DNA from: Gordonia araii NBRC 100433
GTDB lineage: Bacteria; Actinomycetota; Actinomycetes; Mycobacteriales; Mycobacteriaceae
Assembly: GCF_000241265.1 (NCBI RefSeq)
Contig: NZ_BAEE01000021.1
Location: forward strand, 97,694-161,693
DNA length: 64,000 nucleotides
Direction: 5' to 3'
Shown here: one piece after another, positions 38,801-46,885 of the stretch
Numbering within the stretch: the first letter of the stretch is position 1
Layout: each line of letters begins with the position of its first letter
Notes under the pieces: model-generated
Told to the model about the DNA's origin: nothing
Seen by the model: the letters and a program-made list of their open reading frames with translations, nothing else
Database searches by the model: none
Made by a program: the position numbers and the translations under genes

Positions 38801-39907
38801 CTCCGCGAGGAGTACGAGGAACTGGAGGCGGCGCTGGGGTCAATCGCTCTCGGCGGACTGTCCTACGGTGTGCACGTCGTCGTGACGGGCACCCGGTGGG
38901 CACAAATCCATCCGTCGGTTCGCGACCTCCTCGGCTCGCGCGTCGAGCTGCGCCTCGGCGATCCGCTCGACTCGGAAATGGACCGCCAGGGTGCCGACTC
39001 GGTACCGGTCAACCGGCCGGGTCGGGGCATTACCGCCGAGGGCCTCCATCTGCTCGTCGCACTGCCCGCGCTGACCGCCGACGGAGGTGCGGGCGAACTC
39101 GTCGAGGTGGTCGCGGAACAACATCCCGGCCAACCAGCCCCGCCGGTGCCGCTACTGCCCGCCGACCTGGACCTCGGTGAACTGCGCCTCCGACTCGCGT
39201 CGGCCGGTGCCGTCCTCCCGCCGGGAGTCGTGCCGATCGGCGTCGGAGAAGAGGACCTGGCCCCGGTACTGCTCGACCTCAGGGCGCGGCCACATCTGAT
39301 GGTCTTCGCCGACGTCGAGCACGGCAAGACCAGTGTGCTGGCGACGTTGGCGTCGGGATTGGTCGAGGGAGCGACTCCGGACGAGGCCAAGCTGGTCGTC
39401 GTCGACTATCGGCGCACGATGCTCGGCCAGGTGCCTGATTCGCACCGTGCGGGCTATGCGAGTTCGGCGGCTTCGGCGGGGCCGCTGATGATGGAGCTGG
39501 CGACGCTGCTGGAGGGCAGGCTGCCGCCCGAAGACATCACGCCCGAGCGACTGGCCGCGCGGGATTGGTGGTCGGGGCCGGACGTGTACCTGTTCGTCGA
39601 TGACTACGACATGGTCGCGACCAGTTCGGGTAACCCGCTCCTCGTCCTCGTCGACCTACTGCCCAGTGCTCGTGACATCGGCTTTCACGTGATCTTGGCT
39701 CGCCGTTCCGGCGGCGTGTCGCGGGCGTTGTTCGACCCGGTGATCGCCCGGTTGCGCGACCTGTCCACCGACACGCTGCTGATGAGCGGCGACCGCGACG
39801 AGGGATACATCGTCGGTCAGACGCGGATGAGCCGCCGGATTCCCGGTCGCGGCGAGTTCGTGACCCGCACGGGCAGCGAGGTCATTCACGTGGCGAGGCA
39901 GTCGTGA
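35861..39907 (+). CDS. eccC4: ESX-4 type VII secretion FtsK/SpoIIIE ATPase EccC (fused)
   Basis: A 1348-residue motor and substrate-recognition protein. Two membrane helices lie near residues 42-85. Three tandem FtsK/SpoIIIE domains follow: Walker A GATGSGKSE near residue 490, GGPQSGKST near 865, and a degenerate VEHGKTS near 1150. Walker B-type FVVVDEFSELL and FLVIDGIG are present. It is an intact single chain (EccCa plus EccCb). Residues about 735-770, between ATPase domains 1 and 2, are a Pro-Thr-Val repeat encoded by 21-bp tandem repeats. It starts after GGGGGG. Confidence 0.93.
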   Translation: MAVSTRPFVREARIAPPPAPGGDVDLVAPPEVSRPVPNGLAAAALPALMVVAVVGMIALMFVTGGRSVLANPLFLMFPMMMLMSMFGMFATGGRGNGKRAAELGAERRDYFRYLAQLRGQVSSTVDEQSAALRWSHPAPTALSRMVGSRRMWERRHSDPDFAHLRVGVGSQRLATRLVPAEMAPPEDLEPVAMVALRRFLRAHAAVHRLPIAVSMRGFPVVAVDGPADSARALVRAMLVQLAVWHGPDQVRIAIAAHPDRWTDWDWIKWLPHAARPDRPEDDAHLGAPPLLVESLHEVETELAGELTQRTRFTRGEPGTSALPHVLIVLDGGRVTGDERLAGEAGIDGVAICALDGALARVASRRGLSLELVGTSLAARTALGVEEFAVADQLSIGQAAACARRLAAYRPSTQLRALVDLDDAAAATDPGLAELLDIDDARDFDPTTRWRRRVGRERLRVPIGYTPDGSAVELDLKESAHGGMGPHGLCVGATGSGKSELLRTLVLALMATHSPDELNLVLVDFKGGATFLGLERSRHVAAVITNLEQELALVDRMADALRGELNRRQELLRSAGNFANVTEYEQARESGAALPPLPALFVVVDEFSELLAQKPDFAELFVAIGRLGRSLHIHLLLASQRLEEGKLRGLDSHLSYRIGLKTFSANESRSVLGVPDAYHLPNVPGSAYLKCDSDAPRRFNTCYVSGPVVDEAAAVADPASAARVGRRRNGWVLDFTAIPPTVPTISPTVPTISPTVPTIPPTVPTISPTVPTRADEPTARRSGPSLLDLLVDRMAGYGSYAHEVWLPPLDEAPLLGDLVEPLPAEMTGITGALRLPIGIVDRPYDQRRELLVVDLSGAAGNVAIVGGPQSGKSTAVRTLIAAAALTHAPAQVQFYCLDFGGGGLAGLGGLPHVGSVATRSDPERIRRTLAEVRAIMARREEIFARLGVESMRDYRARREPHGTDPSDPHGDVFLVIDGIGVLREEYEELEAALGSIALGGLSYGVHVVVTGTRWAQIHPSVRDLLGSRVELRLGDPLDSEMDRQGADSVPVNRPGRGITAEGLHLLVALPALTADGGAGELVEVVAEQHPGQPAPPVPLLPADLDLGELRLRLASAGAVLPPGVVPIGVGEEDLAPVLLDLRARPHLMVFADVEHGKTSVLATLASGLVEGATPDEAKLVVVDYRRTMLGQVPDSHRAGYASSAASAGPLMMELATLLEGRLPPEDITPERLAARDWWSGPDVYLFVDDYDMVATSSGNPLLVLVDLLPSARDIGFHVILARRSGGVSRALFDPVIARLRDLSTDTLLMSGDRDEGYIVGQTRMSRRIPGRGEFVTRTGSEVIHVARQS
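38075..38172. repeat. 21-bp tandem repeats in frame inside eccC4 (4.7 copies)
   Basis: Units CCGACCGTGCCCACAATCTC plus G at 38075, 38096, 38117 (variant ending AATTCCG) and 38138, then a partial from 38159. Because 21 is a multiple of three, the array is read as PTVPTIS repeats without breaking the gene. The same unit, in inverse orientation or variant form, makes the arrays at 40.8, 57.1 and 61.7 kb. Confidence 0.95.
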
Positions 39908-40791
39908 GTCGGCCGCTGGCCATCGCGCGCAGTCATGCCGACGCCGGTGTGCGGGCATTGCTCGTCGTCGCGACGGATGGGCGCGAGTGGGCGGTGCATC
40001 GGGTCGCCGGTGCCGGGGCCGAGTCGGTGACGACGTTGCTGCGTGGATCCGTCGACCACGTTGTCGGTGGACTGGCCGCGCTGTTGTCGGGAATCGACCT
40101 GGTCGTCATCGACGCCCCGTCCGACTGTTCTCGCTTTGCGATGCGCCGCGTCGCCTCGGTGGTCGGCCCGGTTCGGCTGCTGGCGGTCGACCGGTCGCTG
40201 CTCAACCGATTCGGAGCGCACCGGCCGTTGCCGCCCATCGGCCCGGTCATCGTGCCCTTCAGTAGACGGCGGGTCAGACGGTGGCCGGCAGCCGTCGCGG
40301 TGGTGACGGTCGCGGTGGGGATCGTCGGCGGTGTCCTGATATGGCCGAAACCGGCGGCGACGACCGCGCTCGTCGACATCGGGGGAGTGCGCATCGACGT
40401 CCCCGGCGACTGGCGCCGCACCGACCTGGCCGGGGAGCCGGCGCCGCGCGCGGCTTTCGTCGAACCGGAAACCGGCAGCCGGATCGTCGTGGCGGTCAGC
40501 CCGCTACGGGCTGACGCGACCATCGAATCGGTGGCAGCGAGCCTGGGGGAGCGGATCAAGCAGCGCGGCGACGATGCGGTCAGCGAGTTCGCCGAGCGCG
40601 CGATGTTCGCGGGGCAGATGGTCGTGGCCTATCGCGAGACACCCGACTCCGGGGCTCCGATCCGCTGGTACGTCCGCGTTCTTCGACTGCCGGAGCAGGG
40701 GCAGCGCCAGGTCAGCGTCGGATGTCAGGATGCCGGCTCGCCGCGTCTGGAGCAGGCGTGCCGGCGAGCGGTTGCTGTTATTCGCGCCTAG
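39904..40791 (+). CDS. Type VII secretion-associated protein (Rv3446c-like)
   Basis: A 295-residue protein whose GTG overlaps the eccC4 stop (GTGA). Residues 1-115 are a cytoplasmic domain. A basic stretch (SRRRVRRWP) and one membrane helix near residues 128-147 follow, then an exported domain starting VDIGGVRIDVPGDWR with two Cys near the end. This is the T7SS-associated family found between eccC4 and the ESX substrates in mycobacteria. Function is unknown. Its stop abuts a 21-bp repeat array. Confidence 0.8.
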   Translation: MSRPLAIARSHADAGVRALLVVATDGREWAVHRVAGAGAESVTTLLRGSVDHVVGGLAALLSGIDLVVIDAPSDCSRFAMRRVASVVGPVRLLAVDRSLLNRFGAHRPLPPIGPVIVPFSRRRVRRWPAAVAVVTVAVGIVGGVLIWPKPAATTALVDIGGVRIDVPGDWRRTDLAGEPAPRAAFVEPETGSRIVVAVSPLRADATIESVAASLGERIKQRGDDAVSEFAERAMFAGQMVVAYRETPDSGAPIRWYVRVLRLPEQGQRQVSVGCQDAGSPRLEQACRRAVAVIRA

Positions 40792-40794
40792 CGG

Positions 40795-40935
40795 TGGGCA
40801 CGGTCGGCGGGATTCTGGGCACGGTGGGCAGAAATGTGGGCACGGTGGGCGGGATTCTGGGCACGGTGGGCAGAAATGTGGGCACGGTGGGCGGAAATGT
40901 GGGCACGGTGGGCGGAAATGTGGGCACGGTCGGCG
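40795..40935. repeat. 21-bp tandem repeat array filling a convergent gap
   Basis: Six full units (40806-40931) with partial ends. Unit forms are GGCGGGATTCTGGGCACGGT+G, GGCAGAAATGTGGGCACGGT+G and GGCGGAAATGTGGGCACGGT+G/C. The first four alternate in an AB-AB pattern, a sign of duplication of a 42-bp block. The array exactly fills the space between two converging stop codons (40791 and 40937). Confidence 0.95.
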
Positions 40936-40936
40936 A

Positions 40937-41491
40937 TTACGGGCGCGGGAGAGTAGCCCGGAAGTCCAGCTCGACCTCGTCGGCGACCTTCAGCGCACCC
41001 ATCGCCAGCGAATACGGCTTGAGGCCGACGGCTTTGTGGCTGACCGTCGTGTGAGCGCTCACATCCCAGGCGGTAGCGGTCTCGGCCACCTCGACGTCGA
41101 CGCTGTGCGGGACGGAGGTGCCCGCGATGGTGAGATCGCCGGCGACCCGGTAGCCGCCGTCGGTCGGCGAGACGGAACTGCCGACGAAAACGATCTCGGG
41201 AGCCTTCGACGCCTTCAGCGACTTCACCGCGTTGGACCGCGCCATCGCGCGCTCGGCGCCGCTCATCGGCGTCACACCGCCCTCGCCGCTGCGCACCTCC
41301 AGCGAATCGACGACGACGCGCAGCGAAACCCGCTGCGGCACCCGGTCGTCGTCGACGGTGACGGTGCCCGTCCAGTCGGTGAACCCGATCGTCAACCGGT
41401 GCCCGGTCTTGGCGGCGGGACCGGTCTTGTCAGTCTTGAGGACCAGTTCGCCGTCGGCCGCCCCGAGGGTCCACTGTCGCTGTGCGCTCAT
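40937..41491 (-). CDS. YceI-family lipocalin-like protein
   Basis: A 184-residue protein without a clear signal peptide. The YceI fold is suggested by FTDWTGTVTVDD, SLRVVVDSLEVRSGEGG, SLKASKAPEIVFVGSS, GYRVAGDLTIAGTSVPHSV and LKVADEVELDFRATL. Family members bind polyisoprenoid or lipid ligands, for example as quinone-precursor binders or stress proteins. ATG 41491 has TAGGCT 8 nt upstream. It stands where esxT/esxU sit in the mycobacterial order. Confidence 0.82.
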   Translation of the reverse strand: MSAQRQWTLGAADGELVLKTDKTGPAAKTGHRLTIGFTDWTGTVTVDDDRVPQRVSLRVVVDSLEVRSGEGGVTPMSGAERAMARSNAVKSLKASKAPEIVFVGSSVSPTDGGYRVAGDLTIAGTSVPHSVDVEVAETATAWDVSAHTTVSHKAVGLKPYSLAMGALKVADEVELDFRATLPRP

Positions 41492-41552
41492 GTTCGCCGA
41501 GCCTAACGGCGCCGCGACGGCGGCGTCGGCCGTTCTGACCGCCGTCGCCGTT

Positions 41553-41582
41553 TTGACCCTGCTCAGGGCCCTCCCGTAAGCT
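41553..41582 (+). promoter_or_regulatory. Promoter of the rplM-rpsI operon
   Basis: TTGACC (41553-41558) and TAAGCT (41577-41582) at 18-bp spacing match a housekeeping sigma promoter. Transcription would start near 41589, giving a leader of about 130 nt. Apart from the ribosome site GAGTTGAGGA near 41707-41714, the leader shows no structure I can name. Confidence 0.65.
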
Positions 41583-41720
41583 AGTCCGCTGGTGCTTCGG
41601 CATCGTCGTGCGCCCAGCGCGTGCGTCGATAACCGGAGTCCTCGGGTCCCAACTGGTCGCCGAGGCACACTCCGCCGCCGCGCCCGACCAGCAGCAACGA
41701 CAAAGAGTTGAGGATCAACC

Positions 41721-42164
41721 GTGTCTACCTACACCCCGAAGGCGGGTGACGTCACGCGCACGTGGCACGTCATCGACGCCACCGACGTGGTGCTCGGCCG
41801 CCTCGCTGTGCAGAGCGCGACGCTCCTGCGCGGCAAGCACAAGCCGACCTACGCCCCGCACATCGACGGCGGCGATTTCGTCATCGTCGTCAACGCCGAC
41901 AAGGTCGCCATCACCGGCAACAAGGCCACCGGCAAGATCAAGTACCGCCACTCGGGGCACCCCGGTGGCCTCAAGTCGCAGTCGATCGGCGACATGCTGG
42001 CAACCAAGCCGGAGCGCGTCGTCGAGCAGGCCATCAAGGGCATGCTGCCCAAGACCAAGCTCGGTCGGGCCATGGGCTCCAAGCTCAAGGTCTACGCCGG
42101 CCCCAACCATCCGCACGCGGCCCAGAGCCCCGTCCCCTTCGAGATCAAGCAGGTGGCCCAGTGA
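41721..42164 (+). CDS. rplM: 50S ribosomal protein L13
   Basis: A 147-residue protein. It has family motifs [80 protein letters not shown] and [11 protein letters not shown]. The GTG start has an AGGAT-type site upstream. It overlaps rpsI by 4 bp (GTGA). Confidence 0.97.
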   Translation: MSTYTPKAGDVTRTWHVIDATDVVLGRLAVQSATLLRGKHKPTYAPHIDGGDFVIVVNADKVAITGNKATGKIKYRHSGHPGGLKSQSIGDMLATKPERVVEQAIKGMLPKTKLGRAMGSKLKVYAGPNHPHAAQSPVPFEIKQVAQ

Positions 42165-42700
42165 GCGACGAGAACGTGACTGAAGAGAACATCGAGGTCG
42201 ACGCCGTGGACACCGACGACGCCGACGCCGTGGAGATCGCCAGCGACGACTACACCACCGAGTCCGAGGCCCCAGCCGCCTCGCCGGTGGAGCGCGCTCC
42301 GGTCGTCCTCGACCACCCGATCCAGACCGTCGGCCGCCGCAAGGAGGCCGTCGTGCGCGTGCGCCTGGTGCCCGGCACCGGCCAGTTCCACCTCAACGGT
42401 GGTCGCGACCTGGAGACCTATTTCCCGAACAAGGTGCACCAGCAGCTCGTCAAGTCGCCGCTGGTGACCGTCGACCGCACCGAGTCGTTCGACATCTACG
42501 CCCGCCTGGGCGGCGGCGGCCCCTCCGGTCAGGCCGGTGCCCTGCGCCTGGCCATCGCGCGTGCGCTGATCGAGGTCAGCCCTGAGGACCGTCCGGCCCT
42601 GAAGAAGGCCGGCTTCCTCACGCGTGACCCGCGTGCCGTCGAGCGCAAGAAGTACGGCCTGAAGAAGGCCCGCAAGGCCTCGCAGTACAGCAAGCGCTGA
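42161..42700 (+). CDS. rpsI: 30S ribosomal protein S9
   Basis: A 179-residue protein. The S9 core starts at about residue 52 ([19 protein letters not shown]) and ends in [12 protein letters not shown], the conserved C-terminal tail that reaches the P-site tRNA. The first 50 residues form an acidic extension ([19 protein letters not shown]), longer than in E. coli and a little longer than I recall for mycobacteria. The GTG overlaps the rplM stop, and no later start codon would give a shorter form with a ribosome site. Confidence 0.96.
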   Translation: MSDENVTEENIEVDAVDTDDADAVEIASDDYTTESEAPAASPVERAPVVLDHPIQTVGRRKEAVVRVRLVPGTGQFHLNGGRDLETYFPNKVHQQLVKSPLVTVDRTESFDIYARLGGGGPSGQAGALRLAIARALIEVSPEDRPALKKAGFLTRDPRAVERKKYGLKKARKASQYSKR

Positions 42701-42705
42701 ACCGC

Positions 42706-44127
42706 GTGTCCGACTCCGATCTGCAGGAGGGATTCGGCCCGCTCGCTGGCGCTCCCAGCGCCGGGGCGAAGCCTCGCCTGTTCGGAACCGACGGCGTCCG
42801 CGGCCGGGCCAACGCCGAGCTCACCGCAGAGCTCGCGTTGCGCCTGGCCGCGGCCACCGCGGAAGTCTTGGGTCCGCAGGGATCCGAATCCGGTGCGTCC
42901 GCACCCCGCCCGACCGCCGTCGTCGGCCGCGATCCGCGCGCCTCGGGTGAATTCCTGGAGGCCGCGGTCTGCGCCGGCCTCGCCGCGCACGGCGTCGACG
43001 CGATCCGGGTCGGCGTTGTGCCGACGCCCGCGGTCGCGTTTCTGACCGCGGACTACGACGCTACCTTCGGCGTCATGATCTCCGCGTCGCACAACCCCAT
43101 GCCGGACAACGGCATCAAAATCTTCGGCGCCGGCGGGCACAAGCTCGACGACGCCCTGGAGAACCGGATCGAAGCGGCGATGGAAACCGTCGAGCAGATG
43201 CGGCGGCCGACCGGATCGAGCATCGGCCGCCTCATCGACGCTCCCGACGCCGCGCAGCGCTACCTCGACCACCTCGCCGCGCAGCTGTCCACCGACCTTT
43301 CCGGTTTGACCGTCGTCGTCGACTGCGCACACGGCGCGGCATCGCACCTGGGGCCGGAGGCGTATCGGGCCGCCGGCGCTACGGTCATTCCGATTTTCGC
43401 CGCCCCCGACGGTCTCAACATCAACGACGGGTGCGGTTCGACGCACATGGGCAAACTGCAGGCCGCGGTCGCCGAACACGGCGCCGATCTCGGTCTGGCG
43501 CACGACGGGGACGCGGACCGCTGCTTGGCCGTCGACGCGAAGGGCGACCTCGTTGACGGCGACATGATCATGGCGATCCTGGCCACCGCGATGGCCGACC
43601 GCGGCGGTCTCGCCGACAACGTCCTCGTCGCCACGGTGATGAGCAACCTCGGCCTGCATCTGGCGATGGAGAAGGCGGGCATCGAACTGCGGACCACCGC
43701 AGTCGGCGACCGTTACGTGCTCGAAGAGCTGCGCAGCGGCGGCTACTCGCTGGGCGGCGAGCAGTCCGGCCATATCGTGATCCCCGGCGCGGGAACGACA
43801 GGCGACGGCATCCTCACCGGCCTGTTGCTGATGGAACGGATCGCCGCCACGCGGGAATCGCTCGCCGAACTCGCGTCGATCATGACCGTGTTGCCGCAGG
43901 AGCTGATCAACGTCCGCGTCTCCGACAAGCACTCCGTCGCACAGGCCACCGCGGTGCGCGACGCCGTCAAGACCGCCGAGGCCGAACTCGCCGGCGAGGG
44001 GCGCGTGCTCCTGCGCCCGTCGGGCACCGAGCAGTTGGTGCGCGTGATGGTCGAGGCGCCCACCGCAGACGCCGCACACGGCATCGCGGCCCGCATCGCC
44101 GACGTGGTCGCCGCGGCCGGTCGCTGA
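42706..44127 (+). CDS. glmM: Phosphoglucosamine mutase
   Basis: A 473-residue enzyme converting glucosamine 6-phosphate to glucosamine 1-phosphate for UDP-GlcNAc synthesis. The active-site serine is in [15 protein letters not shown]. The metal loop is HDGDADRC, the sugar loop GGEQSGHI and the phosphate loop [12 protein letters not shown]. The catalytic core begins [10 protein letters not shown] at about residue 25, so there is an N-terminal extension of about 24 residues compared with the usual start. Only GTG 42706 is available upstream. Operon with rplM-rpsI; glmS lies 4.4 kb downstream. Confidence 0.94.
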   Translation: MSDSDLQEGFGPLAGAPSAGAKPRLFGTDGVRGRANAELTAELALRLAAATAEVLGPQGSESGASAPRPTAVVGRDPRASGEFLEAAVCAGLAAHGVDAIRVGVVPTPAVAFLTADYDATFGVMISASHNPMPDNGIKIFGAGGHKLDDALENRIEAAMETVEQMRRPTGSSIGRLIDAPDAAQRYLDHLAAQLSTDLSGLTVVVDCAHGAASHLGPEAYRAAGATVIPIFAAPDGLNINDGCGSTHMGKLQAAVAEHGADLGLAHDGDADRCLAVDAKGDLVDGDMIMAILATAMADRGGLADNVLVATVMSNLGLHLAMEKAGIELRTTAVGDRYVLEELRSGGYSLGGEQSGHIVIPGAGTTGDGILTGLLLMERIAATRESLAELASIMTVLPQELINVRVSDKHSVAQATAVRDAVKTAEAELAGEGRVLLRPSGTEQLVRVMVEAPTADAAHGIAARIADVVAAAGR

Positions 44128-44168
44128 CCTGCCGCTACTGGGCGGCTGGCGCGACGGGGCACCGCGGA

Positions 44169-44190
44169 CCGCGGGTCAGGGCACCCGCGG
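44169..44190. terminator. Hairpin between converging glmM and thioesterase
   Basis: CCGCGGGT and ACCCGCGG pair around CAGGGC. The hairpin overlaps the stop codon of the minus-strand gene. There is no U tract; a rho-independent role is only possible. Confidence 0.4.
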
Positions 44191-45039
44191 GATCGTAGCG
44201 GCGAGAGCCGCCGCGTTGCGGTCTCCGGCCATCAGCCAGGCCGACAGCGTGTCGCCCTCGCGCCGCGCGAGCAGCCGCGGTTCGTCGGCAGGCACGAGCG
44301 GCGAGTTGTATTCGATGATTCCCCGCAAGGGCATCCGGTCGCGGAGGTCCGCATGTCGGCTGAGTGCCTCTTCGAGTGCCGACCAGTACACGGCGTTGTT
44401 CACGTGTTCCATCATGTCGAGGTCGGAGGCCCGCAGCGTGAAGGGAATGACTTCGGCGTCGGCGTGGGGCTCCGGATCCAGCAGGGCTTTCCAGCGCAGC
44501 GGCCCTGGCTCGGCCCTCGCGCCGAAGATCTCGACGAACCGGTCGTCGAGGCGCGAAGGGGTCGCGGTCTCCGCGTTGAAGTTGACCCAGAAGGCCTCGG
44601 TCTCGATCCTGGTCCCGGCGTCGCCGTCGAGGTCGACGCGCACGTTGCACCACCGCGATCCCATCTTGGATCCCCACCGGTGCATCGCGATCTGTTCCGG
44701 CCATCCACCGGCGCCGTGCATGTCGATGACCGTGCGCCGCGCAACCCAGTGCGGATGGATATCGGTGTAGTCGAGCGCGTCGAGATGGTCCTGGCCGGCG
44801 TCTTGCAGATAGCGGGCGACGGCGTCGAACTTCACCCGTCCGTTCGGGCGGACCGCGTCGATCCGCACCGTCCGGTGCAGCTTGGACATCGTGCCTGCCG
44901 CGATCAGCGGCTCGACCGGTTCTGGCCTGACCTGCAGTGGATCTCCGATCATCGGATCAGTGAACCACACCGGCGCATCGATGGTTTCGCGGCGGTTGCG
45001 ATTGGGACTCAACGCGCTATCGGCGCTGGTAGAGGCCAT
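44176..45039 (-). CDS. Acyl-ACP thioesterase-like protein
   Basis: A 287-residue double hot-dog protein of the FatA/FatB-like family. The first half has RVKFDAVARYLQDAGQDHLDAL and RRTVIDMHGAGGWPEQI. The second half has FTLRASDLDMMEHVNNAVYWSALEEAL with the conserved Asn-Asn and a nearby His. It releases fatty acids from acyl carrier protein or CoA in the cytosol. It corresponds to no neighbour I recall between glmM and glmS in M. tuberculosis. Convergent with glmM. Confidence 0.83.
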   Translation of the reverse strand: MASTSADSALSPNRNRRETIDAPVWFTDPMIGDPLQVRPEPVEPLIAAGTMSKLHRTVRIDAVRPNGRVKFDAVARYLQDAGQDHLDALDYTDIHPHWVARRTVIDMHGAGGWPEQIAMHRWGSKMGSRWCNVRVDLDGDAGTRIETEAFWVNFNAETATPSRLDDRFVEIFGARAEPGPLRWKALLDPEPHADAEVIPFTLRASDLDMMEHVNNAVYWSALEEALSRHADLRDRMPLRGIIEYNSPLVPADEPRLLARREGDTLSAWLMAGDRNAAALAATIPRVP

Positions 45040-45062
45040 CTCCGGACAATACTGTTACCCGT

Positions 45063-45593
45063 GTGACTGGTGTGACTAAACGACGCAAGGGTTCGGCACT
45101 GACCCGGACCGCGGTTGCCGCTGCCGTGGTGCTCGGCGTCGGCGTTGCCGGTGTGACGGTGGCCGGCGTCGTCGGTTCCGACCGTCGGCCCGCTCTCGCC
45201 GCGCATTCGGCATCGACCGTCTTCGACCCGCTGTCGCTGATCCCGACGCCGGCGGATCGTCCCGCAACCAAGAAGCCGGGGAAGAAGTCGAAGAGCAAAC
45301 CCAAGGCGAAGCGACCGGGTCAGCGCAACAACGCCCGCCCACGGCGCAACGCGACGCCGGGCGTCGGGCGCGTGTGCGGCCGCGCGCAGGCCAACCGCAT
45401 CCGCACGGCGCAGGGCCGCACGACGGTCTGCACGCACATGGGGTCGGGCCGCTACCGCTGGGTTCGCGTCACCGGCGTCGACCCGCAGGTGCGCAAGCCG
45501 GGAGGCAAATGCACCGGGCAGTACACGACGGCGCGCGGGCCGCGGGGCAAGGCCATGGTGTGCGCTCGCGGCCGCTGGACGGCTCGCTTCTGA
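45063..45593 (+). CDS. Exported cationic protein with two Cys-pair modules, unknown family
   Basis: A 176-residue protein. A basic start (TKRRKGS) is followed by a hydrophobic segment (TAVAAAVVLGVGVAGVTVAGVV, about residues 14-36), possibly a signal peptide. A Lys/Arg/Pro linker (KKPGKKSKSKPKAKRPGQRNN) follows. The C-terminal 80 residues form two related modules, each with two Cys about 17-18 residues apart (VCGRAQANRI to TTVC, and KCTGQYTTARG to MVC), each ending in GRYRW or GRWTA. The GTG start has TACTGT exactly 7 nt upstream. I do not recognise it. Confidence 0.7.
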   Translation: MTGVTKRRKGSALTRTAVAAAVVLGVGVAGVTVAGVVGSDRRPALAAHSASTVFDPLSLIPTPADRPATKKPGKKSKSKPKAKRPGQRNNARPRRNATPGVGRVCGRAQANRIRTAQGRTTVCTHMGSGRYRWVRVTGVDPQVRKPGGKCTGQYTTARGPRGKAMVCARGRWTARF

Positions 45594-45596
45594 CCC

Positions 45597-46475
45597 TCAG
45601 ATCGATCCGCGCGCGAGGATTCCGTCGGACCATGACGCGGAGATCGCGGTGATCCCGCGCAGCGCCTTCGCATAACGCGGCATGATCTCCAGCGGGCGGT
45701 GCTTGGCGGCGTGCACGATCCACTCACCCGCCGCCTCCGAGGACAGCGCGGGTGCCTTCGCGTACTCGGTGGTCGGGGCGATCATCGGGGTCGCGACGAG
45801 AGGGAAGCACACGTTGGTCACTTTCACGCCGGTGTCGGTGAGCTCGGCGGCGAGACTCCGGCCGAACGTCGCCAATGCGGCCTTCGACGCGCCGTAGGCG
45901 GCGAACTTCGGCATCGCCCCGTTCGTCACGCCCCAGGTGCAAACGTTGATGAAGTGACCGCTGTCGCGGCGCAGGAATTCGTCGAGCACGCCGAGCGTCA
46001 GTCCGACCGGGCCGAAGTAGTTGATCGCCATCGTGCGCTGGAAGTCGTGCAGGCGCTGGGTCGAATCGGCCACCGTGCGGCGGATCGAGCGTCCGGCGTT
46101 GTTCACCACGATGTCGGGGGTGCCGTAGCGGGTGAGCACGGCGTCGAGCACGTCGCCGACGCCTTTCTCCGTCGAGAGGTCGCCGCTGACCGTGTACGCG
46201 GTGCCGCCGCCAGTGGTGATCTGCTGCGCCACCCGGTCGAGTTCGGCGACCCCGCGGGCGACGAGGATGACGGTCGCGCCCTCGGCGGCGAGCTGCTGTG
46301 CGGCTTCTTCGCCGATTCCCGACGAGGCGCCGGTCACCAGAACGGTCTTGCCGGACAGGGTGACCGGCGCGATCGCGTCGGTCACGTCGTGCAGGGTGAT
46401 TGCGCGCTGCAAGGCGGTGCGGGTCGCGAACTGCCGGGAACCGCGCGCCAGCGAGGAAAGGATCTTGTTGGCCAC
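45597..46475 (-). CDS. Short-chain dehydrogenase/reductase
   Basis: A 292-residue protein. An N-terminal extension of about 40 residues precedes the Rossmann motif TVLVTGASSGIGEEAA and the NNAGRSIRR motif. The catalytic YGASKAAL is present, but the usual Ser 13 residues earlier is replaced in VCTWGVTNG by Trp, with a Thr beside it, as in a subgroup of actinobacterial fatty-acyl-type SDRs. The C-terminus is helical and basic. It is probably a lipid or aldehyde reductase; the substrate is unknown. Confidence 0.8.
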   Translation of the reverse strand: MANKILSSLARGSRQFATRTALQRAITLHDVTDAIAPVTLSGKTVLVTGASSGIGEEAAQQLAAEGATVILVARGVAELDRVAQQITTGGGTAYTVSGDLSTEKGVGDVLDAVLTRYGTPDIVVNNAGRSIRRTVADSTQRLHDFQRTMAINYFGPVGLTLGVLDEFLRRDSGHFINVCTWGVTNGAMPKFAAYGASKAALATFGRSLAAELTDTGVKVTNVCFPLVATPMIAPTTEYAKAPALSSEAAGEWIVHAAKHRPLEIMPRYAKALRGITAISASWSDGILARGSI

Positions 46476-46552
46476 ACATCGAGGCTAGTGCCCTCGAGGA
46501 ACCGGCCGCGCACCGGAGGGAACCGTTCGGCGCCGCGCTGCGTCTAAGGGAT

Positions 46553-46885
46553 ATGGGGTCCGGGGGAAACGCGACACGGCTGGAATCGGTTCGGCTCGAC
46601 TCGATGGAGTCCGCGCGTCTGGCGGTGGACTGTCATCGCGTCGCCGATTCGATCGACGAGCACGTCGCGCTGCTGCGCTCGGGCGCGTACGGGAGCGTGC
46701 GCACGCAAGGATCAACGACGGGCTACCACCGGGCCGTCGAGTCGGTCGCGTCCCGGCTGGCACAGCGCGCGACGGAGCTGCGCGCGGCGGCACGCGGGCT
46801 GACGGCGCGGTCCGGTGAGATCGCCGAGGCCGACGACGCGGCGGCCCAACGGATCGTTCGGCTCGACCGCGGACGGTGGCGATGA
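46553..46885 (+). CDS. Small helical protein, EspC/DUF2580-like (putative T7SS-related)
   Basis: A 110-residue protein that is nearly all helix. A first helix (LDSMESARLAVDCHRVADSIDEHVALL) is separated by a short loop (YGSVRTQGSTTGY) from a second (HRAVESVASRLAQRATELRAAARGLTARSGEIAEADDAAAQRI). This hairpin pattern with the Gly-Tyr turn recalls ESX secretion-associated EspC-like proteins, but no WxG is present. Its stop overlaps the next start (ATGA). It holds the genomic place of Rv3440c. Confidence 0.6.
   Translation: MGSGGNATRLESVRLDSMESARLAVDCHRVADSIDEHVALLRSGAYGSVRTQGSTTGYHRAVESVASRLAQRATELRAAARGLTARSGEIAEADDAAAQRIVRLDRGRWR

Noticed and set aside
40792..41720. esxT/esxU genes in the usual place after the T7SS-associated gene.
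   Set aside because: The stretch is accounted for by the repeat array, the YceI gene and the rplM leader; no WxG-type small ORF was seen on either strand.
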